Of a stretch of 64,000 bases of DNA, positions 1 to 8,618 are shown piece after piece. The DNA is from Motilibacter peucedani. GTDB lineage: Bacteria > Actinomycetota > Actinomycetes > Motilibacterales > Motilibacteraceae. How positions within the stretch are numbered: the first letter of the stretch is position 1; each line of letters opens with the position of its first letter. The stretch is from the NCBI RefSeq assembly GCF_003634695.1, contig NZ_RBWV01000013.1, positions 62,001 through 126,000 of the forward strand, given 5' to 3'. The position numbers and the translations under genes are program-made. Under the pieces are notes generated by a model. The model did not search any database and had not been told where the DNA came from. It saw only the letters and a program-made list of their open reading frames with translations.

Positions 1-6
1 AGCGCG

Positions 7-594
7 GTGGCCGGGCTCGTCCTGGGCGACGACGGGCTGCTGCGCTGCCCCTGGGCGGGAGCCGGGGCCGGCGGCGACCGGCTCTACCTCGACTACCACG
101 ACACCGAGTGGGGCCGCCCGGTGCACGGCGAGCGCGCGCTCCTCGAGCGGATCACCCTCGAGGCGTTCCAGTCCGGGCTCGCCTGGATCACGATCCTGCG
201 CAAGCGCCCCGCCTTCCGCGCGGCCTTCGAGGACTTCGAGCCCGAGGCGGTCGCCGCGTTCGACGAGGCGCGCGTCGAGCGCCTGCTCGCCGACGCCGGC
301 ATCGTCCGCAACCGGGCGAAGGTCGAGGCCGCGGTCGCCAACGCGCGCGCCACCGTGGCGCTGGCGGACGCGGGCGAGAGCCTCGACGCGCTGGTGTGGT
401 CCTTCGCCCCGCCGCCGCGCCCGCGCCCGGCCACGACGGACGGCATCCCGGCGACGACCCCGGAGTCGACGGCGCTGGCGAAGGCGCTGAAGGCACGCGG
501 CTTCCGGTTCGTGGGACCCACCACCGCGTACGCCGCGATGCAGGCCTGCGGGCTCGTCGACGACCACCTCGAGGGGTGCGTCGCAGGGCGCTAG
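7..594 (+). CDS. tag: DNA-3-methyladenine glycosylase I (Tag)
   Basis: Base-excision repair glycosylase that removes 3-methyladenine from alkylated DNA in the cytoplasm. The 195-residue product has the usual family length. It shows the Tag signatures CPWA, YHDTEWG, QSGLAWITILRKR and, near the C-terminus, RGFRFVGPTTAYAAMQACG. The zinc ligands of the family are in place: Cys14, His31, His187 and Cys191 (DDHLEGC). The start is GTG at the very edge of the window; two more in-frame codons precede it, so a slightly longer N-terminus outside the window cannot be excluded. The next genes are DUF3117 and, further on, sigE, matching the mycobacterial tag neighbourhood. Confidence 0.93.
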   Translation: MAGLVLGDDGLLRCPWAGAGAGGDRLYLDYHDTEWGRPVHGERALLERITLEAFQSGLAWITILRKRPAFRAAFEDFEPEAVAAFDEARVERLLADAGIVRNRAKVEAAVANARATVALADAGESLDALVWSFAPPPRPRPATTDGIPATTPESTALAKALKARGFRFVGPTTAYAAMQACGLVDDHLEGCVAGR

Positions 595-663
595 AGGACT
601 GCGCCGGAGGCGCCTGCAGGGCGCTGCGGGCTACGCGCTGTCACACCGCTGCTGCCGACCCGC

Positions 664-669
664 GATAAT
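664..669 (+). promoter_or_regulatory. Candidate -10 element for the DUF3117 gene
   Basis: GATAAT lies 74 nt before the DUF3117 start in an otherwise GC-rich gap. It is the closest match to a vegetative -10 box here. No convincing -35 hexamer is visible, so this is tentative. The rest of the 595-742 gap holds nothing else recognisable. Confidence 0.3.
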
Positions 670-742
670 GGTCCGGACAGACGACGCCGGTGCCGTCCCC
701 GTGGGGGGCGTGCCGGCGCCGCCCACAGGAAGGGGAACGCGC

Positions 743-910
743 ATGGCGGCCATGAAGCCGCGGACGGGTGACGGCCCGCTCGAGGTCACCAAGGAGGGGC
801 GCGGCATCGTCATGCGCGTGCCGCTGGAGGGTGGCGGCCGCCTGGTCGTCGAGCTCTCCGCCGACGAGGCGGGCGCGCTCGGCGACGCTCTCAAGTCAGT
901 GGTCCCCTAG
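743..910 (+). CDS. DUF3117 family small conserved protein
   Basis: A 55-residue protein nearly identical in pattern to the actinobacterial DUF3117 family (Rv1211-like): it opens MAAMKPRTGDGPLEVTKEG and continues with GIVMRVPLEGGGRLVVEL. Function is unknown. The ATG at 743 is chosen because it matches the family N-terminus and follows an AGGAAGGGG ribosome-binding site at 727-735; a longer reading frame from 668 is not conserved in character. It lies between tag and an aminopeptidase gene, as part of the conserved tag-to-sigE block. The protein is small, soluble and without cysteines or membrane segments. Confidence 0.9.
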   Translation: MAAMKPRTGDGPLEVTKEGRGIVMRVPLEGGGRLVVELSADEAGALGDALKSVVP

Positions 911-1009
911 CCCGACGACCCGCACCGACCCGCCCGGGCGCCCGCCGACACCCCGGCGCCGCGCCCGGGCGGCTCGGCGCCGGTGCCCTGCCCACCGGAA
1001 GGAGCGCCC

Positions 1010-2572
1010 GTGGCGCGACCTCGCACCCCTCGGGCCCTCGCGCGGGCCGACGCCCTGCCCGTCGTCTCGGTCGTGGCCGAGCGCAGCGCGCTCGTCGACT
1101 CAGCGGTCGTCGCGCTCGCCGTGCCGGTCCGCCAGGGCGCGGAGGCACCCGCACCCGGGGCAGGCGCCTCGGAGGTGGCCGACGCGTTCGGCCTCGAGCT
1201 GGCCGACGAGCTGGCCCACCAGAAGGCCACCGGCGCGCCCGGCGAGGTCGTCGAGGTCCCGGTCTCCGACGAGGGCCGCGCCGCCGAGTCGCTGCTCCTG
1301 GTCGGCACCGGCGACGGCTCGCCCAGTGACCTGCGGCGGGCGGGTGCGCAGCTCGCGCGCCGCGCCGGCTCGAAGCCGGCCCTCGCCACGACCCTGGTCG
1401 CCGACGAGGACCCCGAGAGCGTCCGCGCGGCGGTCGAGGGCCTGCTGGCAGGCGCCTACCGCGTACCCCGCTCCGGACTGACCGCCTCGGGCGAACGGCT
1501 CCGGGACGTACGCCTGCTGCTGGCCGCCAGCGGACCCCGCCGCGCCGCGGCCGAGGCCGCCGTCGCGCGCGCCGTGGCGACCGGTCGGGCGCTCGCGCTC
1601 GCGCGCGACCTGATCAACTCACCGGCCGACGTCGTCGGACCCGTCGAGCTCGCCGAGGAGGCCCAGCGCGTGGGCGCGGCGGCCGGGCTCGAGGTGCACG
1701 TCCGCGACGAGGCCGCGCTCGCCGCCGAGGGCTTCGGCGGCCTGCTGGCCGTGGGCAGCGGCTCGCGCCGGCCCCCGCGCCTGGTCGAGATGCGCTACGA
1801 GCCCGAGACCGAGCGCCGGGTTCCGCACGTCGTGCTGGTCGGCAAGGGCATCTGCTTCGACAGCGGCGGCCTCTCGCTCAAGCCGCGCGACGCCATGGTG
1901 TCGATGAAGACCGACATGGCCGGCGCCGGCGCGGTGCTCGGCGTCATGAGCGCGGTGCGCGAGCTCGGCGTGCGCGTGCGGGTCACCGGCCTGCTCGCGA
2001 TCGCCGAGAACCTCCCCGACGGCGCGGCCTACCGCCCGGGCGACGTCGTGCGCCACTACGACGGGACGACGGTCGAGGTGCTCAACACCGACGCCGAGGG
2101 CCGGATGGTGCTGGCCGACGCGCTCGGCTACGCCGACGCCCAGCTCGCCCCCGACGCGGTGGTCGACATCGCCACGCTGACCGGCGCGGCGAGCCTCGGC
2201 CTCGGCAAGCGCCACGGCGCGCTCTACGCCACCGACGAGCGGCTGGCCGAGGCGCTGCTGGCGGCCTCCGAGCGCGGTGGCGAGCGCCTCTGGCGGATGC
2301 CGCTCGTCGAGGACTACCGCTCGGCGCTCGACTCGCCGGTGGCCGACCTCGCCCACGTGCCGCGCGACCCCCACGTCGGCGGCGGCTCGATCACCGCGGC
2401 GCTGTTCCTGCGCGAGTTCACGGGCACCCGGGCCTGGGCCCACCTCGACGTCGCCGGCCCTGCGCGGGCCGACGCCGACGACGCCGACGTCAACAAGGGC
2501 GGCACCGGCTTCGGCGTGCGGCTGCTGCTGCGCTGGCTCGAGGGCCTCGGCGCGCCGGTCCGACGCGGCTGA
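1010..2572 (+). CDS. pepA: Leucyl aminopeptidase (M17 family)
   Basis: Cytosolic metallo-aminopeptidase that releases N-terminal residues, leucine preferred, during peptide turnover. The 520-residue product has an N-terminal macro-like domain and a C-terminal catalytic domain. The M17 metal and active-site motifs are present: VGKGICFDSGG, KTDMAGAGAV and the signature NTDAEGRMVLADAL, together holding the Lys, Asp and Glu ligands of the two-metal centre. The GTG at 1010 follows GGAAGGA at 997-1003; an upstream GTG at 983 lacks such a site. It is followed by a convergently oriented O-methyltransferase gene, so it is probably monocistronic. Confidence 0.93.
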   Translation: MARPRTPRALARADALPVVSVVAERSALVDSAVVALAVPVRQGAEAPAPGAGASEVADAFGLELADELAHQKATGAPGEVVEVPVSDEGRAAESLLLVGTGDGSPSDLRRAGAQLARRAGSKPALATTLVADEDPESVRAAVEGLLAGAYRVPRSGLTASGERLRDVRLLLAASGPRRAAAEAAVARAVATGRALALARDLINSPADVVGPVELAEEAQRVGAAAGLEVHVRDEAALAAEGFGGLLAVGSGSRRPPRLVEMRYEPETERRVPHVVLVGKGICFDSGGLSLKPRDAMVSMKTDMAGAGAVLGVMSAVRELGVRVRVTGLLAIAENLPDGAAYRPGDVVRHYDGTTVEVLNTDAEGRMVLADALGYADAQLAPDAVVDIATLTGAASLGLGKRHGALYATDERLAEALLAASERGGERLWRMPLVEDYRSALDSPVADLAHVPRDPHVGGGSITAALFLREFTGTRAWAHLDVAGPARADADDADVNKGGTGFGVRLLLRWLEGLGAPVRRG

Positions 2573-2596
2573 GAGCGGTCCTGCGAGGTCGAGGGC

Positions 2597-3220
2597 TCAG
2601 GCGCGCTTGACGGCGACCAGCAGGCCGTCGCCGACGGGCAGCAGCGACGACACCAGCCGCTCGTCGCCCTTGACCGCGGCGAGCAGCTCGCGCACGGCGG
2701 TCGTCTGCTCGTCGCGCTGCGCCGGGTCGGCCACCGCGTCGAGCAGGCTGCCGTCGAAGGCCACCGCGCCGCCGACGCGCAGCAGGCGCAGCGCCTCGGT
2801 GAGGTAGGCCGTGTGCTCGGTCTTCTCGCCGTCGCAGAACACCAGGTCGTAGCCGCCGTCGGCCAGCCGGGGCAGGACGTCGAGCGCGCGGCCGGAGATG
2901 ACCCGGGCGCGGTTGCCGGCGACGCCGGCGGCGGCGAAGGCCTCCTTGGCGGCGCGCTGGTGCTCGGGCTCGACGTCGACGGTGGTGAGGATGCCGTCGG
3001 GCCGCATGCCCTGCAGCAGGGCGAGCCCGGAGACGCCGGTGCCGGTGCCGATCTCGACCACCGCCCGGGCGCCCAGGGCGGCGGCCAGCACGCGCAGGGC
3101 GGCGGCACCTCCGGGGCCGACCGGCACGCAGCCCAGCTCGGAGGCGCGGGCGCGCGCCTCGCGGAGCACGTCGTCCTCGCCGGCCCACGCCTCGCTGAAC
3201 TCCCACGTCGTCTCGCGCAC
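2597..3220 (-). CDS. Class I SAM-dependent O-methyltransferase
   Basis: A 207-residue methyltransferase of the caffeoyl-CoA/catechol O-methyltransferase type, the counterpart of Rv1220c beside mycobacterial sigE. The SAM-binding glycine-rich loop [16 protein letters not shown] lies near residue 55, followed by an acidic strand end (TVDVEPEH) and the motif DLVFCDGEK. The substrate is unknown. It is transcribed divergently from sigE, with about 150 nt between the two starts. The GTG start has no Shine-Dalgarno sequence but has TAGGCT 7 nt upstream, suggesting a leaderless mRNA. Confidence 0.85.
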   Translation of the reverse strand: MRETTWEFSEAWAGEDDVLREARARASELGCVPVGPGGAAALRVLAAALGARAVVEIGTGTGVSGLALLQGMRPDGILTTVDVEPEHQRAAKEAFAAAGVAGNRARVISGRALDVLPRLADGGYDLVFCDGEKTEHTAYLTEALRLLRVGGAVAFDGSLLDAVADPAQRDEQTTAVRELLAAVKGDERLVSSLLPVGDGLLVAVKRA

Positions 3221-3227
3221 GGGTCGC

Positions 3228-3233
3228 AGCCTA
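3228..3233 (-). promoter_or_regulatory. -10 element, leaderless O-methyltransferase mRNA
   Basis: TAGGCT on the minus strand, 7 nt from the GTG at 3220. The expected transcription start falls on or beside the start codon, and no ribosome-binding site is present. This spacing supports the chosen start. Confidence 0.5.
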
Positions 3234-3370
3234 GCCAGGCCGCCGGCACGGTCGGGGGCGACCCACGGGAACCCGCGCGGTGTGCGCGACCGTTGCCACT
3301 ACGACGCCTCTGGTGGAGGCTGTCGGGAGCACCCGACGACGAGCACGACGAGCGAGCAGCGAGGGAGAGC

Positions 3371-3979
3371 GTGGTGGACGACCCGACCTGGGCCCCGCCG
3401 GACGGCGGCAGCACCTGGGTCGCCCCGAGCTGGGACTCGATCGTGCGCACGCACTCGGCCCGCGTCTACCGCCTCGCGCTGCGCCTCACCGGCGACCGGC
3501 ACGAGGCCGAGGACCTCACCCAGGAGGTCTTCGTCCGGGTCTTCCGCTCGCTCTCGCGCTATTCGCCCGGCACGTTCGAGGGCTGGCTGCACCGCATCAC
3601 GGTCAACCTGTTCCTCGACTCGGTGCGCCGCAAGTCGCGCGTGCGCTTCGACCCGCTGCCCGACGACGGCGACGACCGGCTGCCCGGCCGCGAGCCCGGG
3701 CCCGAGGCGCTGCTGGTCGACAGCGGGCTCGACCCCGACGTCGAGACCGCGCTCGCCGCGCTCTCGCCCGACTTCCGCGCCGCCGTCGTGCTGTGCGACA
3801 TCGAGGGGCTGTCCTACGACGAGATCGCCGTGGCGCTCGGCGTGAAGCTGGGCACGGTGCGCAGCCGCATCTCGCGCGGGCGCGCCCAGCTGCGGGCGGC
3901 GCTGGCCCACCGCGACCCGGCCCGCGTGCGCGCGGCGCTGGAGGACGGCGCGCTCGCCGACGGCGGGGTGCTCGCATGA
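3371..3979 (+). CDS. sigE: RNA polymerase sigma factor SigE (ECF family)
   Basis: Group 4 sigma factor for cell-envelope stress. The 202-residue product has region 2 ([21 protein letters not shown], then [15 protein letters not shown]) and region 4 with the helix-turn-helix ([20 protein letters not shown]), very close to mycobacterial SigE. The GTG at 3371 follows GAGGGAGAG at 3361-3369; a second GTG three bases on is an alternative. Much longer upstream reading frames exist but lack coding character. The stop overlaps the ATG of the anti-sigma gene (ATGA), so the two are translationally coupled. HtrA follows, forming the classical sigE-rseA-htrA envelope-stress module. Confidence 0.92.
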   Translation: MVDDPTWAPPDGGSTWVAPSWDSIVRTHSARVYRLALRLTGDRHEAEDLTQEVFVRVFRSLSRYSPGTFEGWLHRITVNLFLDSVRRKSRVRFDPLPDDGDDRLPGREPGPEALLVDSGLDPDVETALAALSPDFRAAVVLCDIEGLSYDEIAVALGVKLGTVRSRISRGRAQLRAALAHRDPARVRAALEDGALADGGVLA

Positions 3980-4653
3980 CCGGCTTCGGCTCGCTCTCGC
4001 CGTTCGGCGGGCCGCACCTCGGCTCGCGCCTCGACGCGCTGGCCGACGGCCAGGTCGCCCACGACGAGCGCGACCGGCTGCTCGCCCACGTCGCCGGCTG
4101 CCCGTCGTGCCGCGCCGAGCTGCAGGCGGCGCGCGCGGTCAAGGCACAGCTCGGTCGCCTCGGCCAGCCCTGCGTGCCCTCCGACCTGACCTCGCGGCTG
4201 CTCTCGCTGCCCTCGGTCGCGGCCTGCGCGCCGGAACCCGAGCCCGTCGTGCCGTCCTCGCACCTGCGCCGGCCGCACGCGGGCGCCGCGTCCTTCGGCC
4301 TGCTGGTCGGAGCGGCCCTGCTCGTCGCTGTGCCGGCCATGAGCCCGAGCGGCGGCTCCGCCTCAGGCGCCCGCGCCACCACCCGGGCACCGCGCCCGCC
4401 GGCGACCCGGCCGAGCGTCCCGAGCACCGAGTCCGACGCCGCCGCGCGCCGGGCCGCCCGCACGGCGCCGACCCGGTCGAGCGCCGAGTCGCGCATCGCT
4501 GCGGCGCTCTCCGACCCCACCGCCGCCGAGCTCTCGTTCCCGCTCGGCCGCGCGGCGGTGACGCGGTCGGCGCGTCACGGCGGTGCGGCCTCCGAGCCCA
4601 TCGAGCGGCTGAGCGCCCCGCTCCCGCTGCTCGCCGCGACGCTCCAGCGCTGA
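3976..4653 (+). CDS. rseA: Zinc-binding anti-sigma factor (RseA-like)
   Basis: Predicted to hold SigE inactive until stress triggers its release or degradation. The 225-residue product has the zinc-associated anti-sigma motif His-x3-Cys-x2-Cys (HVAGCPSC) near residue 40 and one likely hydrophobic segment ([18 protein letters not shown]) near residue 105. A Pro/Ala/Ser-rich tail, presumably extracytoplasmic, follows. The start ATG overlaps the sigE stop by four bases. Mycobacterial RseA is regulated by phosphorylation and proteolysis; whether that holds here cannot be seen. The C-terminal half has no recognisable domain and is of low complexity. Confidence 0.85.
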   Translation: MTGFGSLSPFGGPHLGSRLDALADGQVAHDERDRLLAHVAGCPSCRAELQAARAVKAQLGRLGQPCVPSDLTSRLLSLPSVAACAPEPEPVVPSSHLRRPHAGAASFGLLVGAALLVAVPAMSPSGGSASGARATTRAPRPPATRPSVPSTESDAAARRAARTAPTRSSAESRIAAALSDPTAAELSFPLGRAAVTRSARHGGAASEPIERLSAPLPLLAATLQR

Positions 4654-4818
4654 GGCAGGCCCTGCCGGTCGTGCGGGCGTGGTGGTGCGTGCCCGCGCCC
4701 GGGTGACGAGAATGGCCGGGCCGGGTATGCCGGTGACCACGCAGACGACGCGCGACCCCGACCCGCCCCCCTACCGGGAGGCGACGACGGCCTGAGAAGC
4801 CCAGGAGCGACACGACCC

Positions 4819-6339
4819 ATGAGCGACGAGCGGCCCGAAGGCGCGTGGTGGGCGCAACCCGGTGACGACCCGTGGGCGGTGCGCCAGCCGGAGGAGATCC
4901 GCTCCGACGACTGGCCGACCGGGCCGGTCGAGGGCACGGGCCAGCAGCAGCCGTACGCGCCGCAGCAGCCCCAGCAGCCGTACGCACAGCAGCAGCCGTA
5001 CGGCCAGCAGCCGCAGCAGCCCCCGCCGGGCTGGGGCGGCCAGCAGGCCGCGTACCCGCCGGTCGACCCGTACTTCCGCCCGCCGGGCGAGCAGCTGCGC
5101 CGCCCGGGCGACGCGCCGTTCAGCTCGCCCTACGCGCCGCCCTACACCAGCCCGCACTTCCCGCCGCCGCCGCAGCAGCCGCGCGACGTCCTCGTCGCCG
5201 CCGAGGGCCGGCCGGCGCGGTCGTCGCGCCGCGCACCCCTGATCGTCGCGCTCGCTGCGCTGATCGCCCTGCTGGGCGGCGCGGTCGGCGGCGTCATCGG
5301 CTGGGGCCTCGCCGACGACGGCGGCGACGACGTCGTGACGGGCACGAGCAGCCTGCCCGTCACCCCGCGCGGCAGCCAGCAGCGCCCGCAGGGCAGCGTG
5401 CCGGCCGTCGCGGCCCAGCTGCTGCAGCGGGTGGTGTCGATCCAGGTCGAGCAGGGCTCGGGCTCCGGCTTCGTGATCCGCCCCGACGGCTACATCCTGA
5501 CCAACAACCACGTGGTCGCCTCCGCGATCGGCGGCGGCGAGGTGCGCGTGGTGTTCCAGGACGGGCGCGGCTTCGACGCGCGCATCGTCGGCGCCGACTC
5601 GAGCTACGACCTCGCCGTCATCAAGGTGGACGCGAGCGCGCTGCCGACCGTGGCCTTCGGCGACTCCGCGGCCGCGGTGGTCGGCGACCCGGTCATCGCG
5701 GTGGGCTCGCCGCTCGGGCTCTCGGGCACGGTGACCACCGGCATCGTCAGCGCCCTCGACCGTCCGGTGACCGCAGGGGAGTCGGGCGCCTCGGGGGGCT
5801 GCGGCGCCAAGGACGCGTCCTACTACAGCGCGATCCAGACCGACGCCGCGATCAACCCGGGCAACTCGGGCGGCCCGCTGGTCAACTACAGCGGCCAGGT
5901 CATCGGCGTCAACAGCGCCATCTCGACGCTGAGCAGCTCCAGCAGCGGCGGGCAGTCGGGCAGCATCGGGCTCGGGTTCGCCATCCCGAGCAACCAGGCC
6001 AAGCGCATCGCCGACGAGATCATCCGCACCGGCCACGCGGTGCACCCGGTGATCGGTGTCTCGCTGGACTGCACCTACGACGACCCGGGTGCCCGCATCG
6101 GTGACGCGCGGACGACGGGGGGCACCCCCGGTGTCGAGCCCGGCGGACCGGCCGACAAGGCGGGCCTGCGCGAGGGCGACGTCATCACCGCCGTCGACGG
6201 CAAGCGGGTGGCCGACTCGCAGGAGCTCATCGTCGCGATCCGCGCGCACGTGCCCGGAGAGACCGTGAGCCTCGCCTACACGCGGGGCGGGCGCAGCCGC
6301 ACCGTCGAGGTCACGCTGGGCCGCAGCAAGACCGGCTGA
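4819..6339 (+). CDS. htrA: HtrA-like membrane serine protease with PDZ domain
   Basis: A 506-residue envelope quality-control protease. The N-terminal cytoplasmic segment is rich in Gln, Pro and Tyr (residues about 35-120). One transmembrane helix (LIVALAALIALLGGAVGGVI) follows, then a trypsin-like domain with catalytic His (NNHVVA), Asp (SYDLAVIK) and Ser (NPGNSGGPLV). A C-terminal PDZ domain (GPADKAGLREGDVITAVDG) completes it. It sits downstream of the anti-sigma gene and is a probable SigE target by analogy with mycobacteria. A separate promoter may lie in the 165-nt gap. The protease domain contains two Cys (SGGCGAKD and LDCTYD) that could form a disulphide; this is inference. Confidence 0.9.
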   Translation: MSDERPEGAWWAQPGDDPWAVRQPEEIRSDDWPTGPVEGTGQQQPYAPQQPQQPYAQQQPYGQQPQQPPPGWGGQQAAYPPVDPYFRPPGEQLRRPGDAPFSSPYAPPYTSPHFPPPPQQPRDVLVAAEGRPARSSRRAPLIVALAALIALLGGAVGGVIGWGLADDGGDDVVTGTSSLPVTPRGSQQRPQGSVPAVAAQLLQRVVSIQVEQGSGSGFVIRPDGYILTNNHVVASAIGGGEVRVVFQDGRGFDARIVGADSSYDLAVIKVDASALPTVAFGDSAAAVVGDPVIAVGSPLGLSGTVTTGIVSALDRPVTAGESGASGGCGAKDASYYSAIQTDAAINPGNSGGPLVNYSGQVIGVNSAISTLSSSSSGGQSGSIGLGFAIPSNQAKRIADEIIRTGHAVHPVIGVSLDCTYDDPGARIGDARTTGGTPGVEPGGPADKAGLREGDVITAVDGKRVADSQELIVAIRAHVPGETVSLAYTRGGRSRTVEVTLGRSKTG

Positions 6340-6437
6340 TGCTGCGCGACCCGAGGGTGGGCCCGGCTGGCAGGAGCTAGTCTCGGAGGTGCACTCCGGC
6401 CTGCTCGGCCGGGGCACTCAGCACCGAGGAGCGGGCG

Positions 6438-6878
6438 ATGTTCGGGATCAACGGCTGGGAGTTCGTCGTCCTGGCCGTGGTGGCCCTCGTGGTCATCGGC
6501 CCCGACAAGCTGCCTGGCTTCATCTCCGAGGCCGGCCGCATGGTGCGCCAGCTGCGCCGCATGGCCAGCGAGGCGCAGGCCGACGTCCGCGAGCACCTGG
6601 GCCCGGAGTTCGCCGACATCGACCTCAGCGAGCTCAACCCGCGCGCGTTCGTGCAGAAGCACCTGCTCGACGACGCGCTCGACGACGACCTGCGCAGCGC
6701 GTTCGACCTCGACGGCGACGCCCCGAGCAGCCGGTCCACCGGCGCGACCGCCCGCTCGTCGGGCTCGCCGGACCTGCGCAAGCGCGACGCACCCGACCTG
6801 CGCAAGCCCGGCGCTCCGGACCTCCGCAAGGACGACGCGCCCGACGCCTCGGCCTACGCCGACGGCGACGTCACCTGA
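6438..6878 (+). CDS. tatB: Sec-independent protein translocase subunit TatB
   Basis: Twin-arginine translocation component with one N-terminal membrane helix (MFGINGWEFVVLAVVALVVI), the hinge GPDKLP and an amphipathic helix (FISEAGRMVRQLRRMAS). TatB is preferred over TatA because of the length (146 residues), the Glu-containing helix and the htrA-tatB-mrp gene order seen in mycobacteria. The C-terminal tail carries three perfect-length copies of PDLRK-x-x-A, an unusual basic/acidic repeat. A Tat substrate, the sugar-binding lipoprotein at 22714, is encoded in this same window. The ATG follows GAGGAGCGGG; a TAGTCT at 6379-6384 could be its -10 box. Confidence 0.88.
   Translation: MFGINGWEFVVLAVVALVVIGPDKLPGFISEAGRMVRQLRRMASEAQADVREHLGPEFADIDLSELNPRAFVQKHLLDDALDDDLRSAFDLDGDAPSSRSTGATARSSGSPDLRKRDAPDLRKPGAPDLRKDDAPDASAYADGDVT
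6768..6839 (+). repeat. Three 24-bp in-frame tandem repeats in tatB
   Basis: Codons for PDLRKRDA, PDLRKPGA and PDLRKDDA follow each other directly. The first five residues are constant and positions 6-7 vary. The repeat lies in the disordered tail of TatB, beyond the conserved membrane and amphipathic helices. Confidence 0.85.
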
Positions 6879-6897
6879 GCGACCCCGCTGAGCGCCG

Positions 6898-8046
6898 CTA
6901 GGCGCTGACGGGGGTGAGCGAGAGCGGACGGCCGACGATCGAGCGCGGCGCCCGGCCCAGCCGCTGGGCGATCTCGCGCAGCGCCACCGACGCCGGAGCC
7001 GTCGGGTCGCCGACCGAGAGCGGCACGCCGCTGTCGCCGCCCTCGCGCAGCCGGCCGTCGAGCGGCACCTGGCCGAGCAGCGGCACCCGCGCGCCGAGCA
7101 CGCCGGTCAGCGCGTCGGCGACCGTCTGCCCGCCGCCGGCGCCGAACACCTCGAGCCGGTGGTCGCGGCCCTCCTCGGTGCAGTGCGGGCACGGCAGGTA
7201 GGACATGTTCTCGATGACGCCCGCGACCCGCTGCGAGGTCTGCTTGGCGAGCGAGCCGGCGCGCTCGGCGACCTCGGCCGCGGCGAGCTGCGGGGTCGTG
7301 ACGACGACGAGCTCGGCGGTCGGCAGCAGGTGCGCGGTGGAGATCGCGATGTCCCCGGTGCCGGGGGGCAGGTCGAGCAGGAGCACGTCGAGCTCGCCCC
7401 ACTCGAAGTCGGTGAGGAACTGCTCGAGCGCGCGGTGCAGCTTGGGCCCGCGGAACGCCACCGGGGTGTTGCCCTGGACGAACATCCCCATGGACACGAC
7501 CTTCACGCCCAGCGAGACGGGCGGCATGATCATGTCGCCGACCTTGGTCGGGCGGCCGGTGACGCCGAGCATGCGGGGGATCGAGAAGCCGTAGATGTCG
7601 GCGTCGAGCAGGCCGACCGCGAGCCCGTCGGCCGCCATCGCAGCGGCCAGGTTGGCCGTGACCGACGACTTGCCGACGCCGCCCTTGCCGCTGGCCACCG
7701 CGTAGACCCGCGTGCGCGAGCCCGGCTGCGAGAACGGCACCGCGCGCTCGGGCACCCCGCCGCGCAGCAGGGTCTTGAGGCCCGCGCGCTGCTCGTCGCT
7801 CATCACCCCGAGCGTCACGGCGACGTCCGCGACGCCCGGCACACCGCGTACGGCTGTGGTGACGTCGGTCGTGATGCGCTCGCGCATCGGGCAGCCGGTC
7901 GTCGTGAGCAGGATGTGGACGGCGACGGTCGCGCCGGTGACCTCGACCGCTCCCACCATGCCGATCTCGGTGATGGGCCGGCGGATCTCGGGGTCGATGA
8001 CCCGGGCCAGCGCAGCGTGGACCTGCTCGACGGTGGGGCTCTGCAT
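6898..8046 (-). CDS. mrp: Mrp/ApbC family Fe-S cluster carrier ATPase
   Basis: A P-loop ATPase that binds and delivers iron-sulfur clusters. The 382-residue product starts with a MIP18/DUF59 domain (IDPEIRRPITEIGMVG, with TTGCPM). The deviant Walker A motif SGKGGVGKSS follows near residue 120, then Walker B (LLLDLPPGTGD) and the CxxC cluster ligand motif in YLPCPHC. Length and domain order match mycobacterial Mrp (Rv1229c), which has the same neighbours. It is convergent with tatB. The ATG has no ribosome-binding site but has TAGCAT 6 nt upstream, consistent with leaderless expression. Confidence 0.93.
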   Translation of the reverse strand: MQSPTVEQVHAALARVIDPEIRRPITEIGMVGAVEVTGATVAVHILLTTTGCPMRERITTDVTTAVRGVPGVADVAVTLGVMSDEQRAGLKTLLRGGVPERAVPFSQPGSRTRVYAVASGKGGVGKSSVTANLAAAMAADGLAVGLLDADIYGFSIPRMLGVTGRPTKVGDMIMPPVSLGVKVVSMGMFVQGNTPVAFRGPKLHRALEQFLTDFEWGELDVLLLDLPPGTGDIAISTAHLLPTAELVVVTTPQLAAAEVAERAGSLAKQTSQRVAGVIENMSYLPCPHCTEEGRDHRLEVFGAGGGQTVADALTGVLGARVPLLGQVPLDGRLREGGDSGVPLSVGDPTAPASVALREIAQRLGRAPRSIVGRPLSLTPVSA

Positions 8047-8052
8047 GAGGCG

Positions 8053-8058
8053 ATGCTA
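8053..8058 (-). promoter_or_regulatory. -10 element, leaderless mrp mRNA
   Basis: TAGCAT on the minus strand ends 6 nt before the mrp ATG at 8046. No Shine-Dalgarno sequence lies between. Confidence 0.5.
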
Positions 8059-8141
8059 CGGCGCGTGCCGGGCGACGCGGACCGCTGCGTAGCACCTGGG
8101 CCGAACCGGTGACAAACGACAGCAGAGAGTGGTATTGCGGG

Positions 8142-8147
8142 TACGAT
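8142..8147 (+). promoter_or_regulatory. -10 element, leaderless MarR gene
   Basis: TACGAT ends 6 nt before the ATG at 8154. The six intervening bases (GCGGCG) hold no ribosome-binding site. No clear -35 is visible. This element decides the start in favour of 8154 over the GTG at 8109. Confidence 0.5.
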
Positions 8148-8153
8148 GCGGCG

Positions 8154-8618
8154 ATGCAGACATCGCCACCGGTGCAACGTGCTCCGGAGCGGTTGAGCTC
8201 GGGGGAGATCGCGGTCTGGCGCAAGTTCTTGCGCGCCCATGCCACCGTGGTGCGTCAGCTCGAGGCCGACCTGCTCGGAGCCCACTCGCTACCACTCGCG
8301 TCCTACGACGTGCTCGTGCAGCTCGTCGAGGCGCCCGAGCACAAGCTGCGCATGACCGAGCTGGCCGACGCCGTGCTGCTCTCGCGCAGCGGGCTGACCC
8401 GCCTGGTCGACCGGCTCGAGCGCGAGGGGCTCGTCACGCGCGAGGCCTGCGTGAGTGACGCCCGCGGGCTGTTCGCGGTGCTGACGCAGGCGGGCTACGA
8501 CCGGCTGCGCAGCGCCACCGGCACGCACCTGCGCGGCGTGTCCGAGCTGGTCGTCTCCAAGCTCGACCCCGAGGACCTCGCGGCCCTCGACCGGGCGATG
8601 GACAAGCTGCTCAGCTGA
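8154..8618 (+). CDS. MarR family transcriptional regulator
   Basis: A 154-residue winged-helix regulator. The recognition region reads LRMTELADAVLLSRSGLTRL followed by VDRLEREGLV and the wing (REACVSDARGLFAVLTQAG), typical of MarR dimers. It is divergent from mrp, with a gap of about 107 nt that must hold both promoters, so it may control mrp or itself; nothing identifies the ligand. One Cys (ACVSD) in the wing could make it redox-sensitive, as in OhrR-type regulators, but this is speculation. Its 3' end overlaps the convergent gspE gene by 8 nt. Confidence 0.85.
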   Translation: MQTSPPVQRAPERLSSGEIAVWRKFLRAHATVVRQLEADLLGAHSLPLASYDVLVQLVEAPEHKLRMTELADAVLLSRSGLTRLVDRLEREGLVTREACVSDARGLFAVLTQAGYDRLRSATGTHLRGVSELVVSKLDPEDLAALDRAMDKLLS

